Positions 26,397 through 35,437 of a stretch of 64,000 nucleotides of DNA are shown one piece after another. How positions within the stretch are numbered: position 1 is the stretch's first letter; every line of letters starts with the position of its first letter. The notes under the pieces were generated by a model that had not been told where the DNA came from, did no database searches, and worked only from the letters and a program-made list of their open reading frames with translations. Position numbers and translations under genes: made by a program. The stretch comes from Trichothermofontia sp964536415 (lineage in GTDB: Bacteria > Cyanobacteriota > Cyanobacteriia > B231), in the NCBI GenBank assembly GCA_964536415.1, contig CAZHXN010000009.1:1-64000 (forward strand). The letters are read 5' to 3'.

Positions 26397-27197
26397 ATGG
26401 CTCCAACTGTTTTAATTACAGGTGCTTCCCAGGGAAGTGGTAAGGCCACCGCCCTCCGCTTTGCCCGTGAGGGCTATGATGTTGTCCTTGCGGCTCGTCA
26501 GGCGGAACGTTTAGAAATGGTGGCCCAAGCCGTCGAAACCCTAGGGCGAAAGGCTCTAGCGATTCCTACTGATGTTAGTGACCCGGATCAGGTTCAAATT
26601 CTGGTCGGGCGGGCACTAGATGTCTATGTGCAGATTGATGTCTTGGTCAATAATGCCGGGATTTGTCTTTCGGGGCCGATCGATCAAACTTCCCTGAACG
26701 ATTGGCAACGGATTATGGCGATCAATTTCTTTGGTTATGTGCATACGATCGCGGCCCTGTTACCCCATTTTCTGGCCAGGGGGGCGGGCACGATCGTCAA
26801 TGTCGGTTCCTTTGGTGGCAAAATGCCCCTGCCCCACATGAGCGCCTACTGCGCCAGCAAATACGCTGTGGTGGGGCTAACGGAATCGATGCGCTTAGAA
26901 CTGGCCCCCCGTGGCATTCACGTGGCGATCGTGCATCCGGGCGTAGTCAATAGCAGCTTCATGGAGCGGGCCATTTTTGTCGGGAAGGATGAATCCCATA
27001 TTGAAGCCCGACGGCGGCAAATGCGCCAGAGCCTACAATCCGCCTGGGTTAGCCAACCGGAGGACATTGCCGACGCCATCTGGCGAGCGGTGCGTGATCG
27101 GCGATCGGAAATCATTGTCGGTCCTGCCCTGCTGGCCACCGAAGCCTATCGCCTCTTCCCCGATTTGGTTAAGGGCGTCATGGGTTGGGCGCAATAA
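26397..27197 (+). CDS. Short-chain dehydrogenase/reductase
   Basis: The 266-residue protein is a classical SDR. The cofactor loop is TGASQGSGKATALRFAREGY (TGxxxGxG), then VLVNNAGICLSGP (NNAG motif). The catalytic triad comprises the Ser of VGSFGGKMPL and the Tyr/Lys of SAYCASKYAVVGL. Arg residues following strand 2 (LAARQAERLE) favour NADP(H). The C-terminal part (VHPGVVNSSF, DIADAIWRAVRDRRSEIIVG) fits the fatty-acid/steroid type SDRs. The substrate is unknown. The ATG at 26397 is the only reasonable start. The neighbours are unrelated, so it is probably monocistronic. Confidence 0.88.
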   Translation: MAPTVLITGASQGSGKATALRFAREGYDVVLAARQAERLEMVAQAVETLGRKALAIPTDVSDPDQVQILVGRALDVYVQIDVLVNNAGICLSGPIDQTSLNDWQRIMAINFFGYVHTIAALLPHFLARGAGTIVNVGSFGGKMPLPHMSAYCASKYAVVGLTESMRLELAPRGIHVAIVHPGVVNSSFMERAIFVGKDESHIEARRRQMRQSLQSAWVSQPEDIADAIWRAVRDRRSEIIVGPALLATEAYRLFPDLVKGVMGWAQ

Positions 27198-27254
27198 TCC
27201 ACTTCCCGCTCCCCTTGCTTGTAGCACAAGGCAGATCATAGTACCGATACCGTA

Positions 27255-27326
27255 TGGGCGATACTGGATTTGAACCAGTGACCTCTCCCGTGTGAAGGGA
27301 GCGCGCTACCCCTGTGCCAATCGCCC
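27255..27326 (-). tRNA. tRNA-Val (anticodon CAC)
   Basis: On the minus strand the acceptor stem GGGCGAT pairs with ATCGCCC. The anticodon arm is CTCCC-TTCACAC-GGGAG with CAC at positions 34-36, and the T arm is CTGGTTCAAATCCAG. The 3' CCA is not encoded. It reads GUG codons. Confidence 0.92.
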
Positions 27327-27337
27327 GTGGATACTCA

Positions 27338-27407
27338 NNNNNNNNNNNNNNNNNNNNNNNNNNNNNNNNNNNNNNNNNNNNNNNNNNNNNNNNNNNNNNN
27401 NNNNNNN
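27338..27407. other. 70-N assembly gap
   Basis: A scaffold gap between the tRNA-Val gene and the 3' end of the hybrid kinase gene. Its true size and content are unknown. The flanks (27327-27337 and 27408-27529) show no gene. Confidence 0.95.
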
Positions 27408-27529
27408 ACAGCTTCAACATCCCCTGACATTCTCAGTACCCGTTGTGCCACTAAGGCTATGGGTTGTTGGGCGGATGCTCTGAAAATCTTCGCCAGTTCC
27501 TACTCTAGGGACCCGCGGTGCCGTCAGCG

Positions 27530-30500
27530 CTATGAGTTGAGCCGTTGAATTAACTGGAGGATTTGATCAAATTGAAAGTCGTTACTCCAAGTTGCTAAAC
27601 AGGTGCGGAGCATTGCCTGGGACGCCGGCAGTTCCTCTAGGAGTTCAGTAATGTGATCGTCCGACCCCCGCAGCGCCGCCTGGGACAGTTGCGCAATCCA
27701 TGCAGGAGGGATCTCCCGTAAGGCTGCGATGAGATCCTCTAGTGAAGGGGGTGGGTGGGGAGAGATCTGCAAATTCTCTAACACCGATAGCGACCTGACG
27801 AATTGCGGTGATGCTCCCGGCGTTATCCCATTGGGGCGATCGGCGATCGGGAGATAGTGTGTGATTTTATTCAAAAGTTCATCTTGAGAAATGGGGTATT
27901 GTAAACAGTCATCAAATCCCGCTGCTAGAATCGCTGACTTTGTACCCGTAAAGATATGGGCAGATGTAGCAATAAGCACTGTTTGAGAAGAATTATTAGG
28001 AGGTAAGGGTTCAGTAGACAATTGACTAGCCATTGTTTCTGTTTCTGGCAGTGACCTATTGCTAGCCCTCATGAGAGATTCCTGGGTCCGGATTTTGTAG
28101 CTCAGTTCATAGCCCTCAATAACAGATGTCTGGATATCAATAAAAACCAGATGAGGCTGCCAATTCTGCCATAGCGAGAACCCCTCCTCACGATTTTTAG
28201 TGGCTCGTACCGTGAAACCAAACTGACTCAGGGTTTGCACCAACCAGTAGCAATTTCCCCAGTTATGATCGATCACTAAGATACGATAGGTGGCTTGTGG
28301 GGAGGTTAGAGACGGCTCGGCACACCTCTGCTGCAAAGCTGGGCAGTTCGGGATGGCTGCACTGCTGATGGGAAGGGTGAAGCTAAAGGTGGTGCCTTGC
28401 CCGACTGCGCTGACAATCGCAAAATTTCCCCCCATGAGATTGACCAGTCGGTGACTAATGGCTAACCCCAATCCAGTTCCTTCTTGGGCAGCCTCGCCAG
28501 TTTTAGTTTGTGAAAATGGCTTAAAAAGCTTATGCTGTTCCTCGGCAGCAATGCCAGGGCCAGTATCCTGGATCTCAAAGGTCAATGTTTGGACAGATGC
28601 TGCTGCGCTCGTATCCTCTGTTGCTGTGGTCGGATAAACACGACATGTGATATAACCGCGATCGGTAAATTTAATTGCATTACCCAGTAGGTTCAGGAGA
28701 ACCTGGCGTAACTTGCGATCATCAGCCTTAATATAGCGCGGTACCTGGGGGTGGCAATCCCAGATAAAGTTCAACTGCTTAGTAGCAACTTTAACCTGAA
28801 GCATTTCTTCTAAATTTTTCAGAAGCTCATACAGATCAAAGACATTTTCATTGAGACGCATTTCCCCCGCTTCCAGCTTGGACATTTCGAGGACTTCGTT
28901 AATCAAGTTCAATAAATCTTGACCACTCCGATTGATAATATTCAGATAGCGTTCATTCTCCGGCGTCATCGTTGTGTCGCGACGCATCAGTTGCACAAAT
29001 CCCAAAATAATATTGAGGGGGGTGCGTAGCTCATGACTCATGTTTGCCAGAAACTCGCCCTTAGCCCGACTAGCGGCTTCGGCGGCTTCTTTGGCCTGTT
29101 TCAGGTTCGCTTCGATCTGTTTGCGATGGTTGATGTCTTCGAGCAAGAGTAGCAACCCATCGGGGGCCGCCAGCGGGGGGTGGGGTGGGACGGGATGATA
29201 GACCAACGGCTCCAGCGTCATCTCAAACCAATTACTGGCTTGCTTGAGTTCACGGGTAATGACAGCACCTGCCATCCGCAGGCGTTGCAGGGCTTCTTGC
29301 CATTGCCGTTCACTTAGCCAAGTGGGAACGAGGGTTTCAGCTAGATTTTGCCCTACCTCAACCTGCAACCAACGGCTAGCCAGTGGATTACAAAACCAGA
29401 TGTAGCCGTCGAGATCGGCAGCCAGTAACCCGATCGATAGGTTGCGGGCGATGGCGGCCTGGGTGGATTGCGATCGCCCAAATTGCTCAGCCAATGCGGT
29501 TAGCTGGGCCACTAGCAGGCGCGATCGCACAGGGATGGGCTTGTCGGTGAGCAGGCTGCGCGACTCTCCGGAAAAGGCGGGTAGGGCGGAGCCTGTCGCT
29601 GGCAGCTTCACGACAGTAGGCACAGCTGGGTGCAGAACAAGGTCCTGATGATAGGCCGACCACAGTTGCTCAATTTGCGCCTCCAACAAGCAATTTTCCC
29701 GCAGGCGTTCGACCACTGCAACCGCTAATCCAGTACTGCTAAATAGGAGCATTGGCAAGGCGATCGGCAAGAGCACGGCGGCCTGGAACAGCCACAGATC
29801 CAGGAGACCCCAACTGAGCAAGAGACCGATCAAAATCAGGAGTTGCCCTCGGGTATGACGGTAGCTCATCACCCACCCTAGGATGGGTCCCCCCAACCCT
29901 AACAGCAGCCACGATATCCACGGCTGCGTCAGGGGATGCAAAAATCGTTGCCGCAGCAGATTGTCAATCACCGCTGCATGGATAAACACACTGCTGGCTG
30001 GGGGGGACTGATCAAATGGTGTTGGGAGGGAGTCAATCCCGGTTGCAGTTACCCCCAACAACACAATCTTGTCGTGGAAAACCTGCGGCGGTACCCGCCC
30101 TTGGAGGACATCCACAAAAGAGAATTGCTGGAGATTCTGGGCCGAACCGGGCCAGTTGATCCAGAGAATACGGGCTGGGGGGGGTAGGGCGATCGCTTCC
30201 TGGGTCAGGGCATGAACTTGGGCACTCACAATTCCAAGGGCTGGGTAGCCATCTACCTCAGCGGTTACCGTCCGTGCCAGACTGTCACTGTCGATCGATT
30301 GCATAATGTGGCCCACCGCGATCGCGGCCTCTTCTAGCGCAGGTACGGGGGGCAGCGGTTGTCCCATCGGATCATGGGCCTGAGCCAGAATCACCCGACC
30401 CTGGGCCAGGATGGCTGCTGCGAGTTGTGAGTCTTGGGGACTGGGTTCTGACCAGAGCAGATTGATGGCAATGGCACTTGGCTCAGCTGCCGTCAACTCT

Positions 30501-30748
30501 GCGATGAGGCGGGCATAGTACTGGCGAGGCCAGGGGAAGCGGCCCAACTGCTTGAGACTAGCATCATCGATCGCAATCAACATAATGCGATCGTCCCAAC
30601 CGAGTTCCCCCCGCACGCGAAAGCGGGTACGATAGGTAATTTGTTCGAGGGGTTGTAGGGCAGAGAATTGCAGTAAAATTGCTATGACGAAAGCGGCTAA
30701 GCTACCGGGTAATAATCGCCACCCAACGTCAGATAACCACCACTTCAT
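27530..30748 (-). CDS. CHASE2-domain hybrid sensor histidine kinase
   Basis: This 1072-residue membrane kinase has an N-terminal helix (LLPGSLAAFVIAILLQFSAL), a CHASE2 extracytoplasmic sensor domain at about 35-290 (DDRIMLIAIDDASLKQLGRF), three further helices at about 295-370, a PAS-like domain at about 430-530, HisKA with the phospho-acceptor His in FLANMSHELRTPLNIIL near residue 571, HATPase_c with DTGPGIAAEEQHKLFKPFSQ and GTGLGLAISHRLV, and a receiver-like domain (about 830-980). In the receiver the Asp of LVFIDIQT is present, but the usual Lys-Pro is Tyr-Pro (LQYPIS), so it may be degenerate. It overlaps the FecR-domain gene by 20 bp; the two are translationally coupled. The signal is unknown. 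Confidence 0.9.
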   Translation of the reverse strand: MKWWLSDVGWRLLPGSLAAFVIAILLQFSALQPLEQITYRTRFRVRGELGWDDRIMLIAIDDASLKQLGRFPWPRQYYARLIAELTAAEPSAIAINLLWSEPSPQDSQLAAAILAQGRVILAQAHDPMGQPLPPVPALEEAAIAVGHIMQSIDSDSLARTVTAEVDGYPALGIVSAQVHALTQEAIALPPPARILWINWPGSAQNLQQFSFVDVLQGRVPPQVFHDKIVLLGVTATGIDSLPTPFDQSPPASSVFIHAAVIDNLLRQRFLHPLTQPWISWLLLGLGGPILGWVMSYRHTRGQLLILIGLLLSWGLLDLWLFQAAVLLPIALPMLLFSSTGLAVAVVERLRENCLLEAQIEQLWSAYHQDLVLHPAVPTVVKLPATGSALPAFSGESRSLLTDKPIPVRSRLLVAQLTALAEQFGRSQSTQAAIARNLSIGLLAADLDGYIWFCNPLASRWLQVEVGQNLAETLVPTWLSERQWQEALQRLRMAGAVITRELKQASNWFEMTLEPLVYHPVPPHPPLAAPDGLLLLLEDINHRKQIEANLKQAKEAAEAASRAKGEFLANMSHELRTPLNIILGFVQLMRRDTTMTPENERYLNIINRSGQDLLNLINEVLEMSKLEAGEMRLNENVFDLYELLKNLEEMLQVKVATKQLNFIWDCHPQVPRYIKADDRKLRQVLLNLLGNAIKFTDRGYITCRVYPTTATEDTSAAASVQTLTFEIQDTGPGIAAEEQHKLFKPFSQTKTGEAAQEGTGLGLAISHRLVNLMGGNFAIVSAVGQGTTFSFTLPISSAAIPNCPALQQRCAEPSLTSPQATYRILVIDHNWGNCYWLVQTLSQFGFTVRATKNREEGFSLWQNWQPHLVFIDIQTSVIEGYELSYKIRTQESLMRASNRSLPETETMASQLSTEPLPPNNSSQTVLIATSAHIFTGTKSAILAAGFDDCLQYPISQDELLNKITHYLPIADRPNGITPGASPQFVRSLSVLENLQISPHPPPSLEDLIAALREIPPAWIAQLSQAALRGSDDHITELLEELPASQAMLRTCLATWSNDFQFDQILQLIQRLNS

Positions 30749-31649
30749 GGATTTGCTTCTTACCTAGGGGTGTAATGACTGTAACGCGAATCCGCAGGTG
30801 CGAGGCAAGGGGCAAATTGACAGCAAACCGGCCATTGCGATCGACATCGATCGGCAACTCTTCCACGTATACAGTATTAACCGGATCAACCTGACCCACC
30901 AACCGCTGGCGACGCACATCATTCACAATGCGACGTTCAATCTGGTAACGCAAGCGGGTATCATCCCGCAAGGGGACCGGTGGCGAGGGCACCTCCCCCG
31001 GCACAATCAAGTTCTGAAAGCCAGCCGCTACCGCTACACTCCGCCCTTGGGCTGTTGTCTCCACCCGACCGCTCCGGGTCGCGATGCCCGTTTTGCCATT
31101 GGGTTGAACCGCCAGACCAAATTCCGTCCCCCGCACGCCGCTAATTCCTGCTGGGGTCCGAATTTCCAATTCTGACCCCCGGTGGGTAAACCGTCGTAAT
31201 TGCAGGCGCACTTGTCCCCTGGGGACAATCAAACGGGTAATGCGACCATTGTCGGGAGCCACTGCCAATGATTGGACGCGCACTTCCGTCCTCTCGGCGA
31301 CGTTAACGAAGCCAATGCCGGTATCGACTTCGAGGGTGGCAGCGGCCCCTGCGTCAGTCGTAATGCCATCTCCCACCTGTTGTAAGCGATCGCCTTGGTG
31401 AGCAGGCCGACTGCTACCGCCCCGGTTAAACAGAACCCGTCCAGACAGGTGCTTTAATTGCAGCCAGCGATCAACACGCACGGGCACCGATTGGGAGCTA
31501 GCCCCCTGGCTACCGCAAAGCAGACTGGCGGGGGCGCTGATGAGCGAGAAGGTGGTTACAGCGGCAAAAAAACAGACTCGAGAGCGCACAGAGAATGTCC
31601 TGCGGAAAACTGTCCTGCTTGAACACAATATCTTGTATCTTGCCAACAT
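30729..31649 (-). CDS. FecR-domain secreted protein
   Basis: The 306-residue protein has an N-terminal signal-like segment (VCFFAAVTTFSLISAPASLL) and a FecR domain: LSGRVLFNRGGSS, DRLQQVGDGITTDAGAAATL, TRLIVPRGQVRLQLRRF and ELEIRTPAGISGVRGTEFGL. The C-terminal part (PSPPVPLRDDTRLRYQI, then YVEELPIDVDRNGRFAVNL) looks beta-rich. In cyanobacteria such FecR proteins often sit beside CHASE2 sensor proteins, as here, where the stop overlaps the kinase start. It probably forms a periplasmic sensory partner of the kinase; this is inferred from linkage. It is not part of an iron-dicitrate system, since no TonB receptor or sigma factor is nearby. Confidence 0.85.
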   Translation of the reverse strand: MLARYKILCSSRTVFRRTFSVRSRVCFFAAVTTFSLISAPASLLCGSQGASSQSVPVRVDRWLQLKHLSGRVLFNRGGSSRPAHQGDRLQQVGDGITTDAGAAATLEVDTGIGFVNVAERTEVRVQSLAVAPDNGRITRLIVPRGQVRLQLRRFTHRGSELEIRTPAGISGVRGTEFGLAVQPNGKTGIATRSGRVETTAQGRSVAVAAGFQNLIVPGEVPSPPVPLRDDTRLRYQIERRIVNDVRRQRLVGQVDPVNTVYVEELPIDVDRNGRFAVNLPLASHLRIRVTVITPLGKKQIHEVVVI

Positions 31650-31750
31650 TCCATCAATATCCTGCGATGATTTAACCTCACAGGGAATGTCGATGCTAAC
31701 TCAGGAATGTTACTAGTTTTATTGTCCCAGCGTTTAGTGATCGCAACCTG

Positions 31751-31804
31751 TGCTCCCGATCGCGATTCCACACGGTGTAATCACCATGAGTGCGATCGGG
31801 AGCA
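31751..31804. repeat. 13-bp perfect inverted repeat upstream of purM
   Basis: TGCTCCCGATCGC (31751-31763) and GCGATCGGGAGCA (31792-31804) bracket an inner GGTG/CACC hairpin. The element lies between the divergent FecR and purM genes, about 120 bp before the purM start. It could be a leader structure, a terminator-like boundary or a dimeric protein site. No T-run follows. Confidence 0.6.
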
Positions 31805-31922
31805 TTTAACCGAAGAGGGGACACGCAGTATGCGACACTCAGGAAGGGCAGGAAACAGCGAGGGCTGCCCTGGAGCCACCCGCTGCGCCCGATCGTTGAT
31901 GTTGAGCAGACGGATGAGTCCT

Positions 31923-32969
31923 ATGGATTATCGTGACGCGGGTGTGGATGTTGTCGCCGGACGAGCGTTTGTTGATCGCATTCGATCGGCGGTCACCGCC
32001 ACCTATCGTCCGGAAGTCCTGGGTAATCTGGGCGGCTTTAGTGGTCTCTTTCAACTGCCGGGGGGATATCGGGAACCGGTCCTGGTTTCGGGGACCGATG
32101 GGGTGGGCACCAAGTTAAAGCTGGCCCAGGCGTGCGATCGCCATGACACCGTAGGTATTGATCTCGTGGCCATGTGCGTTAACGATGTCCTGACCGCAGG
32201 AGCGGAACCCCTGTTTTTTCTGGATTACCTGGCTACGGGCCACTTGCTACCGGAACAATTGGCCCAGGTGGTGACCGGCATTGCCCAGGGCTGTCAGCAA
32301 GCGGGCTGTGCCTTGATTGGCGGCGAAACGGCGGAAATGCCCGGTTTTTACCCAGCCGGGGAATACGATCTGGCCGGGTTCTGCGTGGGGATTGTGGAAA
32401 AATCCCAGATCCTTGATGGCTCCCAGGTACAGGTGGGGGATATCGTGATTGGTCTGGCCAGTCAAGGCGTGCACAGTAATGGATTCAGTCTGGTGCGGAA
32501 AATTCTGGGCGAACCCCTGACCGAAGCGTTGCAAGCCCGTCCGCCGATTCTGGGTGGGCCATCCCTAGGGGAGGTGCTGCTCACGCCGACGCGGATTTAT
32601 GTGCAACCCGTATTAGCGGCGCGACGATCGGGTTTCGACATCCACGCAATGGCCCATATTACCGGGGGCGGTCTGCCTGAAAATCTACCCCGTTGTCTGG
32701 GGACTGGTCAGGCCCTCCGCTTCACCCACGTCTGGCCGATCCCCCCGATCTTTGACTGGATCGCCCAGGCCGGGGAGGTCCCCCCTGCGGCTATGTTTGA
32801 CACGTTCAATATGGGGATTGGGTTTGCCGTGATTGTGCCCCCGCAGCAGGCGGATCAGGCTATCCAGCAGTTTCAACAGCAGCAGATTGACGCCTTCGTG
32901 ATCGCGGAGGTCATCTCCGGTCACGGCGAACTGATAGGCCTACCCGGCGTCGAGACAACGCCTTCATAA
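31923..32969 (+). CDS. purM: Phosphoribosylformylglycinamidine cyclo-ligase
   Basis: PurM closes FGAM to AIR in purine synthesis, using ATP. From ATG 31923 it has 348 residues, MDYRDAGVDVVAGRAFVDRI, the normal length and start; ATG 31914 is a close alternative. Motifs seen are VSGTDGVGTKLKLA (nucleotide site), VAMCVNDVLTAGAEPLFFLD, LIGGETAEMPGFY and HITGGGLPENLPR. The frame extends far upstream without conservation. It stands alone, and a Fur-family gene follows on the same strand about 50 bp downstream and may be co-transcribed. Confidence 0.96.
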   Translation: MDYRDAGVDVVAGRAFVDRIRSAVTATYRPEVLGNLGGFSGLFQLPGGYREPVLVSGTDGVGTKLKLAQACDRHDTVGIDLVAMCVNDVLTAGAEPLFFLDYLATGHLLPEQLAQVVTGIAQGCQQAGCALIGGETAEMPGFYPAGEYDLAGFCVGIVEKSQILDGSQVQVGDIVIGLASQGVHSNGFSLVRKILGEPLTEALQARPPILGGPSLGEVLLTPTRIYVQPVLAARRSGFDIHAMAHITGGGLPENLPRCLGTGQALRFTHVWPIPPIFDWIAQAGEVPPAAMFDTFNMGIGFAVIVPPQQADQAIQQFQQQQIDAFVIAEVISGHGELIGLPGVETTPS

Positions 32970-33021
32970 GCCTTGAAAGCATTCATAGGCTAAGATCGAG
33001 GGAATTGTCCCCCCTTTGTCG

Positions 33022-33426
33022 ATGAGCACCAGACGGACCCGCAGCCAGGAACGCATCCTCTCATTGCTGAAGCACACCCAGCAAAGCCTTTCAGCGCAGG
33101 AAATCTATGTCGAACTGCGCCGACGCCAACAGGAAGTGGGTTTGGCGACGATCTACCGCGCCCTAGATGCCCTCAAGCTAGCGGGAGCCATTCAGGTCCG
33201 TGCCCTGGCGAACGGGGAAGCAGCCTATAGCCTAATCCACACCGATCGCCACCACCTCACCTGCCTGCGATGTGGGAACTCCATCCCGATCGAGGACTGT
33301 CCCGTTCACCAACTAGAAACGCAACTGACCCAATTGCACCATTTCAAGATTTTCTATCACACCCTGGAATTCTTCGGCCTCTGCGATCGCTGTCAAACCC
33401 CAGCCACCCCAACGGCCTCTTCTTAA
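33022..33426 (+). CDS. Fur-family transcriptional regulator
   Basis: The 134-residue protein (ATG 33022) has the Fur-family winged helix: QERILSLLKHTQQSLSAQEI and a recognition helix in GLATIYRALDALKLAGAIQV. The dimerisation domain begins with the metal-binding HTDRHHLTCLRCGN. The two CxxC pairs (CLRC and CDRC) form the structural zinc site. The His-rich segments suit either zinc or iron/peroxide sensing. The lack of an acidic N-terminus and the compact length make Zur slightly more likely than Fur or PerR, but I cannot decide. No target operator can be assigned, although an iron-uptake gene lies 8 kb upstream. Confidence 0.85.
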   Translation: MSTRRTRSQERILSLLKHTQQSLSAQEIYVELRRRQQEVGLATIYRALDALKLAGAIQVRALANGEAAYSLIHTDRHHLTCLRCGNSIPIEDCPVHQLETQLTQLHHFKIFYHTLEFFGLCDRCQTPATPTASS

Positions 33427-33645
33427 ACTTTTCTTAAAGGAGACGAGTGGCGATCGCCCTCAAAATTTGGCAGTACAAAATTCGGGAATATCAAGGAATG
33501 TAGGTTGGGGTCGAGTTTACACGATCCAACATGACTGATCAGCCCGGTACTAAGCCCGACAACTCAACCTGATATCAGCCCTGAGAAGTTGCATAGGACC
33601 TGACCCAACCTACCAGTTGAAAATTGCCCCCCGATAAAAATGGTC

Positions 33646-33755
33646 GGCTCTCCTGGGTTTATGGTGGGCGCTACGCACCCCCACCATAAACCCAGCGTTT
33701 CGGCTCTTTGATGTGTAGTTACCTATACGGTTTACTCCATAAACTCAGAAGAGCC
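33646..33755. repeat. MITE-like palindromic element
   Basis: The outer arms GGCTCTCCTGGGTTTATGG (33646-33664) and CCATAAACTCAGAAGAGCC (33737-33755) are inverted repeats with two mismatches over 19 bp. Inside the left half is a perfect 16-bp hairpin at 33653-33695 with a GGGCGCTACGCACCC tip. No transposase frame is present. This is the shape of a non-autonomous miniature element. The rest of the 339-bp gap after the Fur-family gene has no gene. Confidence 0.7.
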
Positions 33756-33765
33756 AATGGTCGAG

Positions 33766-34749
33766 TTATGTAGCAGACCGATCGAAGCCCGGAAGGTTCT
33801 CAGCGTTATTGCCGCTAATGACCGCCTTCATCCCCTCGATCGTGGCCGGAATACTGTGGGGGTCCATAAACATCACCTTGCTACTCTCACTGGTGCCAAT
33901 CTTGAGGCCCATTTGCAGGTATTGTTGGGCCAGCAAAAACTGGAGTGCTTCCCGGCTATTGGGATCGGCCCCCAGGGTCCGGGTGATGAGTTGCATCGCC
34001 TCCGAGGTTCCCTGGGCACGGAGGACCTGCTCCTGCCGCTCGGCCTGGGCATGAAGAATCATCGCCTTTTGTTCAGCTTCCGCCTCCAGAATCGTGGCTT
34101 TTTGCCGTGCTTCCGCATCCAGGACGCGGGCTTCAGCTTCCCCCCGTGCCGTGTTGATAGCGGCATCCCGTTCCCCTTCTGACGTGAGGATGGCAGCCCG
34201 TTTGCGCCGTTCTGCCGCCATTTGCAGTTCCATCGAATCCTGCACGGCTCTGGAGGGGGTGATATCGCGTAATTCTACCCGTGTGACCTTCACGCCCCAG
34301 GGATCGGTCGAAGTATCCAGCTCCCGCAGGAGGGTTTCATTCACCTGCTGCCGTGCGGTAAACGTTTCGTCCAGTTCCAGCTTGCCCATTTCGGCCCGAA
34401 TTTGGGTCAGTACCAGGTTTTGCATGGCCTGCACCAGGTTTTCCACCCGGTAGAAGGCTTTTTCCATGTCAATAATGCGCCAATACACAACGGCATCTAC
34501 AGAAATGGACACATTATCGCGGGTAATACAATTCTGCTTGGGAATGTCTAATACCTTTTCACGGATGGTTTCCTGGTAGACCACCTTATCAATAAACGGG
34601 GTGACAAAATTTAAGCCCGGTTTCAGTTTTGTCTTGTAGCGCCCCAGGCTCTCCACTAACGCTTCATCACTCTGGCTCACCACCTTGACCGAGCCAATAA
34701 TGGCTGACCCTCCAAAAATCAGAAAGACGAGAAAAATAAAGCCGCCCAT
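33766..34749 (-). CDS. SPFH/Band-7 (stomatin-like) membrane protein
   Basis: From ATG 34749, which has GAGGAGG about 7 bases upstream, the protein has 327 residues; a longer in-frame start at 34986 overlaps the NfeD gene and is unlikely. It has an N-terminal membrane helix (FIFLVFLIFGGSAIIGSV), the SPFH core (KVVSQSDEALVESLGRYKTK, PGLNFVTPFIDKV, ITRDNVSISVDAVVYWRI), then a long charged coiled coil (ARGEAEARVLDAEARQKATI) and a C-terminal segment. This is the QmcA/stomatin group that forms membrane microdomains and oligomers. It pairs with the adjacent NfeD gene, the common partner. Confidence 0.9.
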   Translation of the reverse strand: MGGFIFLVFLIFGGSAIIGSVKVVSQSDEALVESLGRYKTKLKPGLNFVTPFIDKVVYQETIREKVLDIPKQNCITRDNVSISVDAVVYWRIIDMEKAFYRVENLVQAMQNLVLTQIRAEMGKLELDETFTARQQVNETLLRELDTSTDPWGVKVTRVELRDITPSRAVQDSMELQMAAERRKRAAILTSEGERDAAINTARGEAEARVLDAEARQKATILEAEAEQKAMILHAQAERQEQVLRAQGTSEAMQLITRTLGADPNSREALQFLLAQQYLQMGLKIGTSESSKVMFMDPHSIPATIEGMKAVISGNNAENLPGFDRSAT

Positions 34750-34825
34750 CGGGATTGCCTCCTCAGATAATTGGGTTACAAAGCTGTCAGTAATCGCCTC
34801 GCCAGTAATCAGATTCTCCTTTTCC

Positions 34826-35269
34826 CTAAAGCTCTGAACTCCTGAGCATGGCTTGGGGGACAACAATGAGGGTAGTCCCTTTACGCCCAACCACATAGAC
34901 TTTGTTTTGGGCGGGAATGGTGATCGCTTCGTCTTCGCAGCGGGCACGCCAAGAGTTACCCTCATACAGTACCCGTCCAGCTTCACCCGCCGGGATTTCG
35001 GTTATGGTTTCGGCTTCGCGCTCACCCTCAAGGTTAAGGGCTGCCTTGCGATCGGGGACCAGACGCCGGGATAGAAACAACAGGGCACCGGATAACGCAA
35101 TCCAAACGGCAAATTGAGCCGTAAAAGACGGGATCACCAGGGCCACGATCGCCACTAACAGCGCACTGACCCCCAAGGCAAATTCGATAAAGGCTGATGG
35201 TAAAAACAGTTCTGCTAAACACAGGACTGAACCCACAATTAGCCAAACTAAGCTTAAATTCAGGGACAT
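34826..35269 (-). CDS. NfeD-family membrane protein
   Basis: The 147-residue protein is a short-form NfeD: three or four membrane helices (LVWLIVGSVLCLAELFLPSA, FALGVSALLVAIVALVIPSF, VWIALSGALLFLSRRL) and a C-terminal OB-fold domain (EIPAGEAGRVLYEGNSWRAR, PAQNKVYVVGRKGTTLIV). NfeD proteins associate with stomatin-type SPFH proteins and are thought to modulate them. It is 76 bp upstream of the SPFH gene on the same strand, forming the standard two-gene unit. The ATG at 35269 gives the usual length. Confidence 0.9.
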   Translation of the reverse strand: MSLNLSLVWLIVGSVLCLAELFLPSAFIEFALGVSALLVAIVALVIPSFTAQFAVWIALSGALLFLSRRLVPDRKAALNLEGEREAETITEIPAGEAGRVLYEGNSWRARCEDEAITIPAQNKVYVVGRKGTTLIVVPQAMLRSSEL

Positions 35270-35437
35270 GGCCTTTTCTATTCCGGCTCAAGGTGATGAT
35301 AGGGCGACCCAGCGTCCAATCGCCCCCCCACTATCCCATCCTACTGTAGGGAGAGTCGAAGACGCCAAACTTGGTCGGGTTTTTACAGATATGTTACGGA
35401 AAATGTCCCAGGGCAGGAGGAAAGCCACTCGCTAGGA

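Noticed and set aside
27338..27407. Possible gene split by the 70-N gap
   Set aside because: The flanking sequence on both sides is non-coding, with only 11 bp between the tRNA and the gap, so no gene fragment can be supported.
30729..31649. FecR of an iron-dicitrate sigma factor system
   Set aside because: No ECF sigma factor or TonB receptor is adjacent, while the CHASE2 kinase overlap matches a different known linkage.
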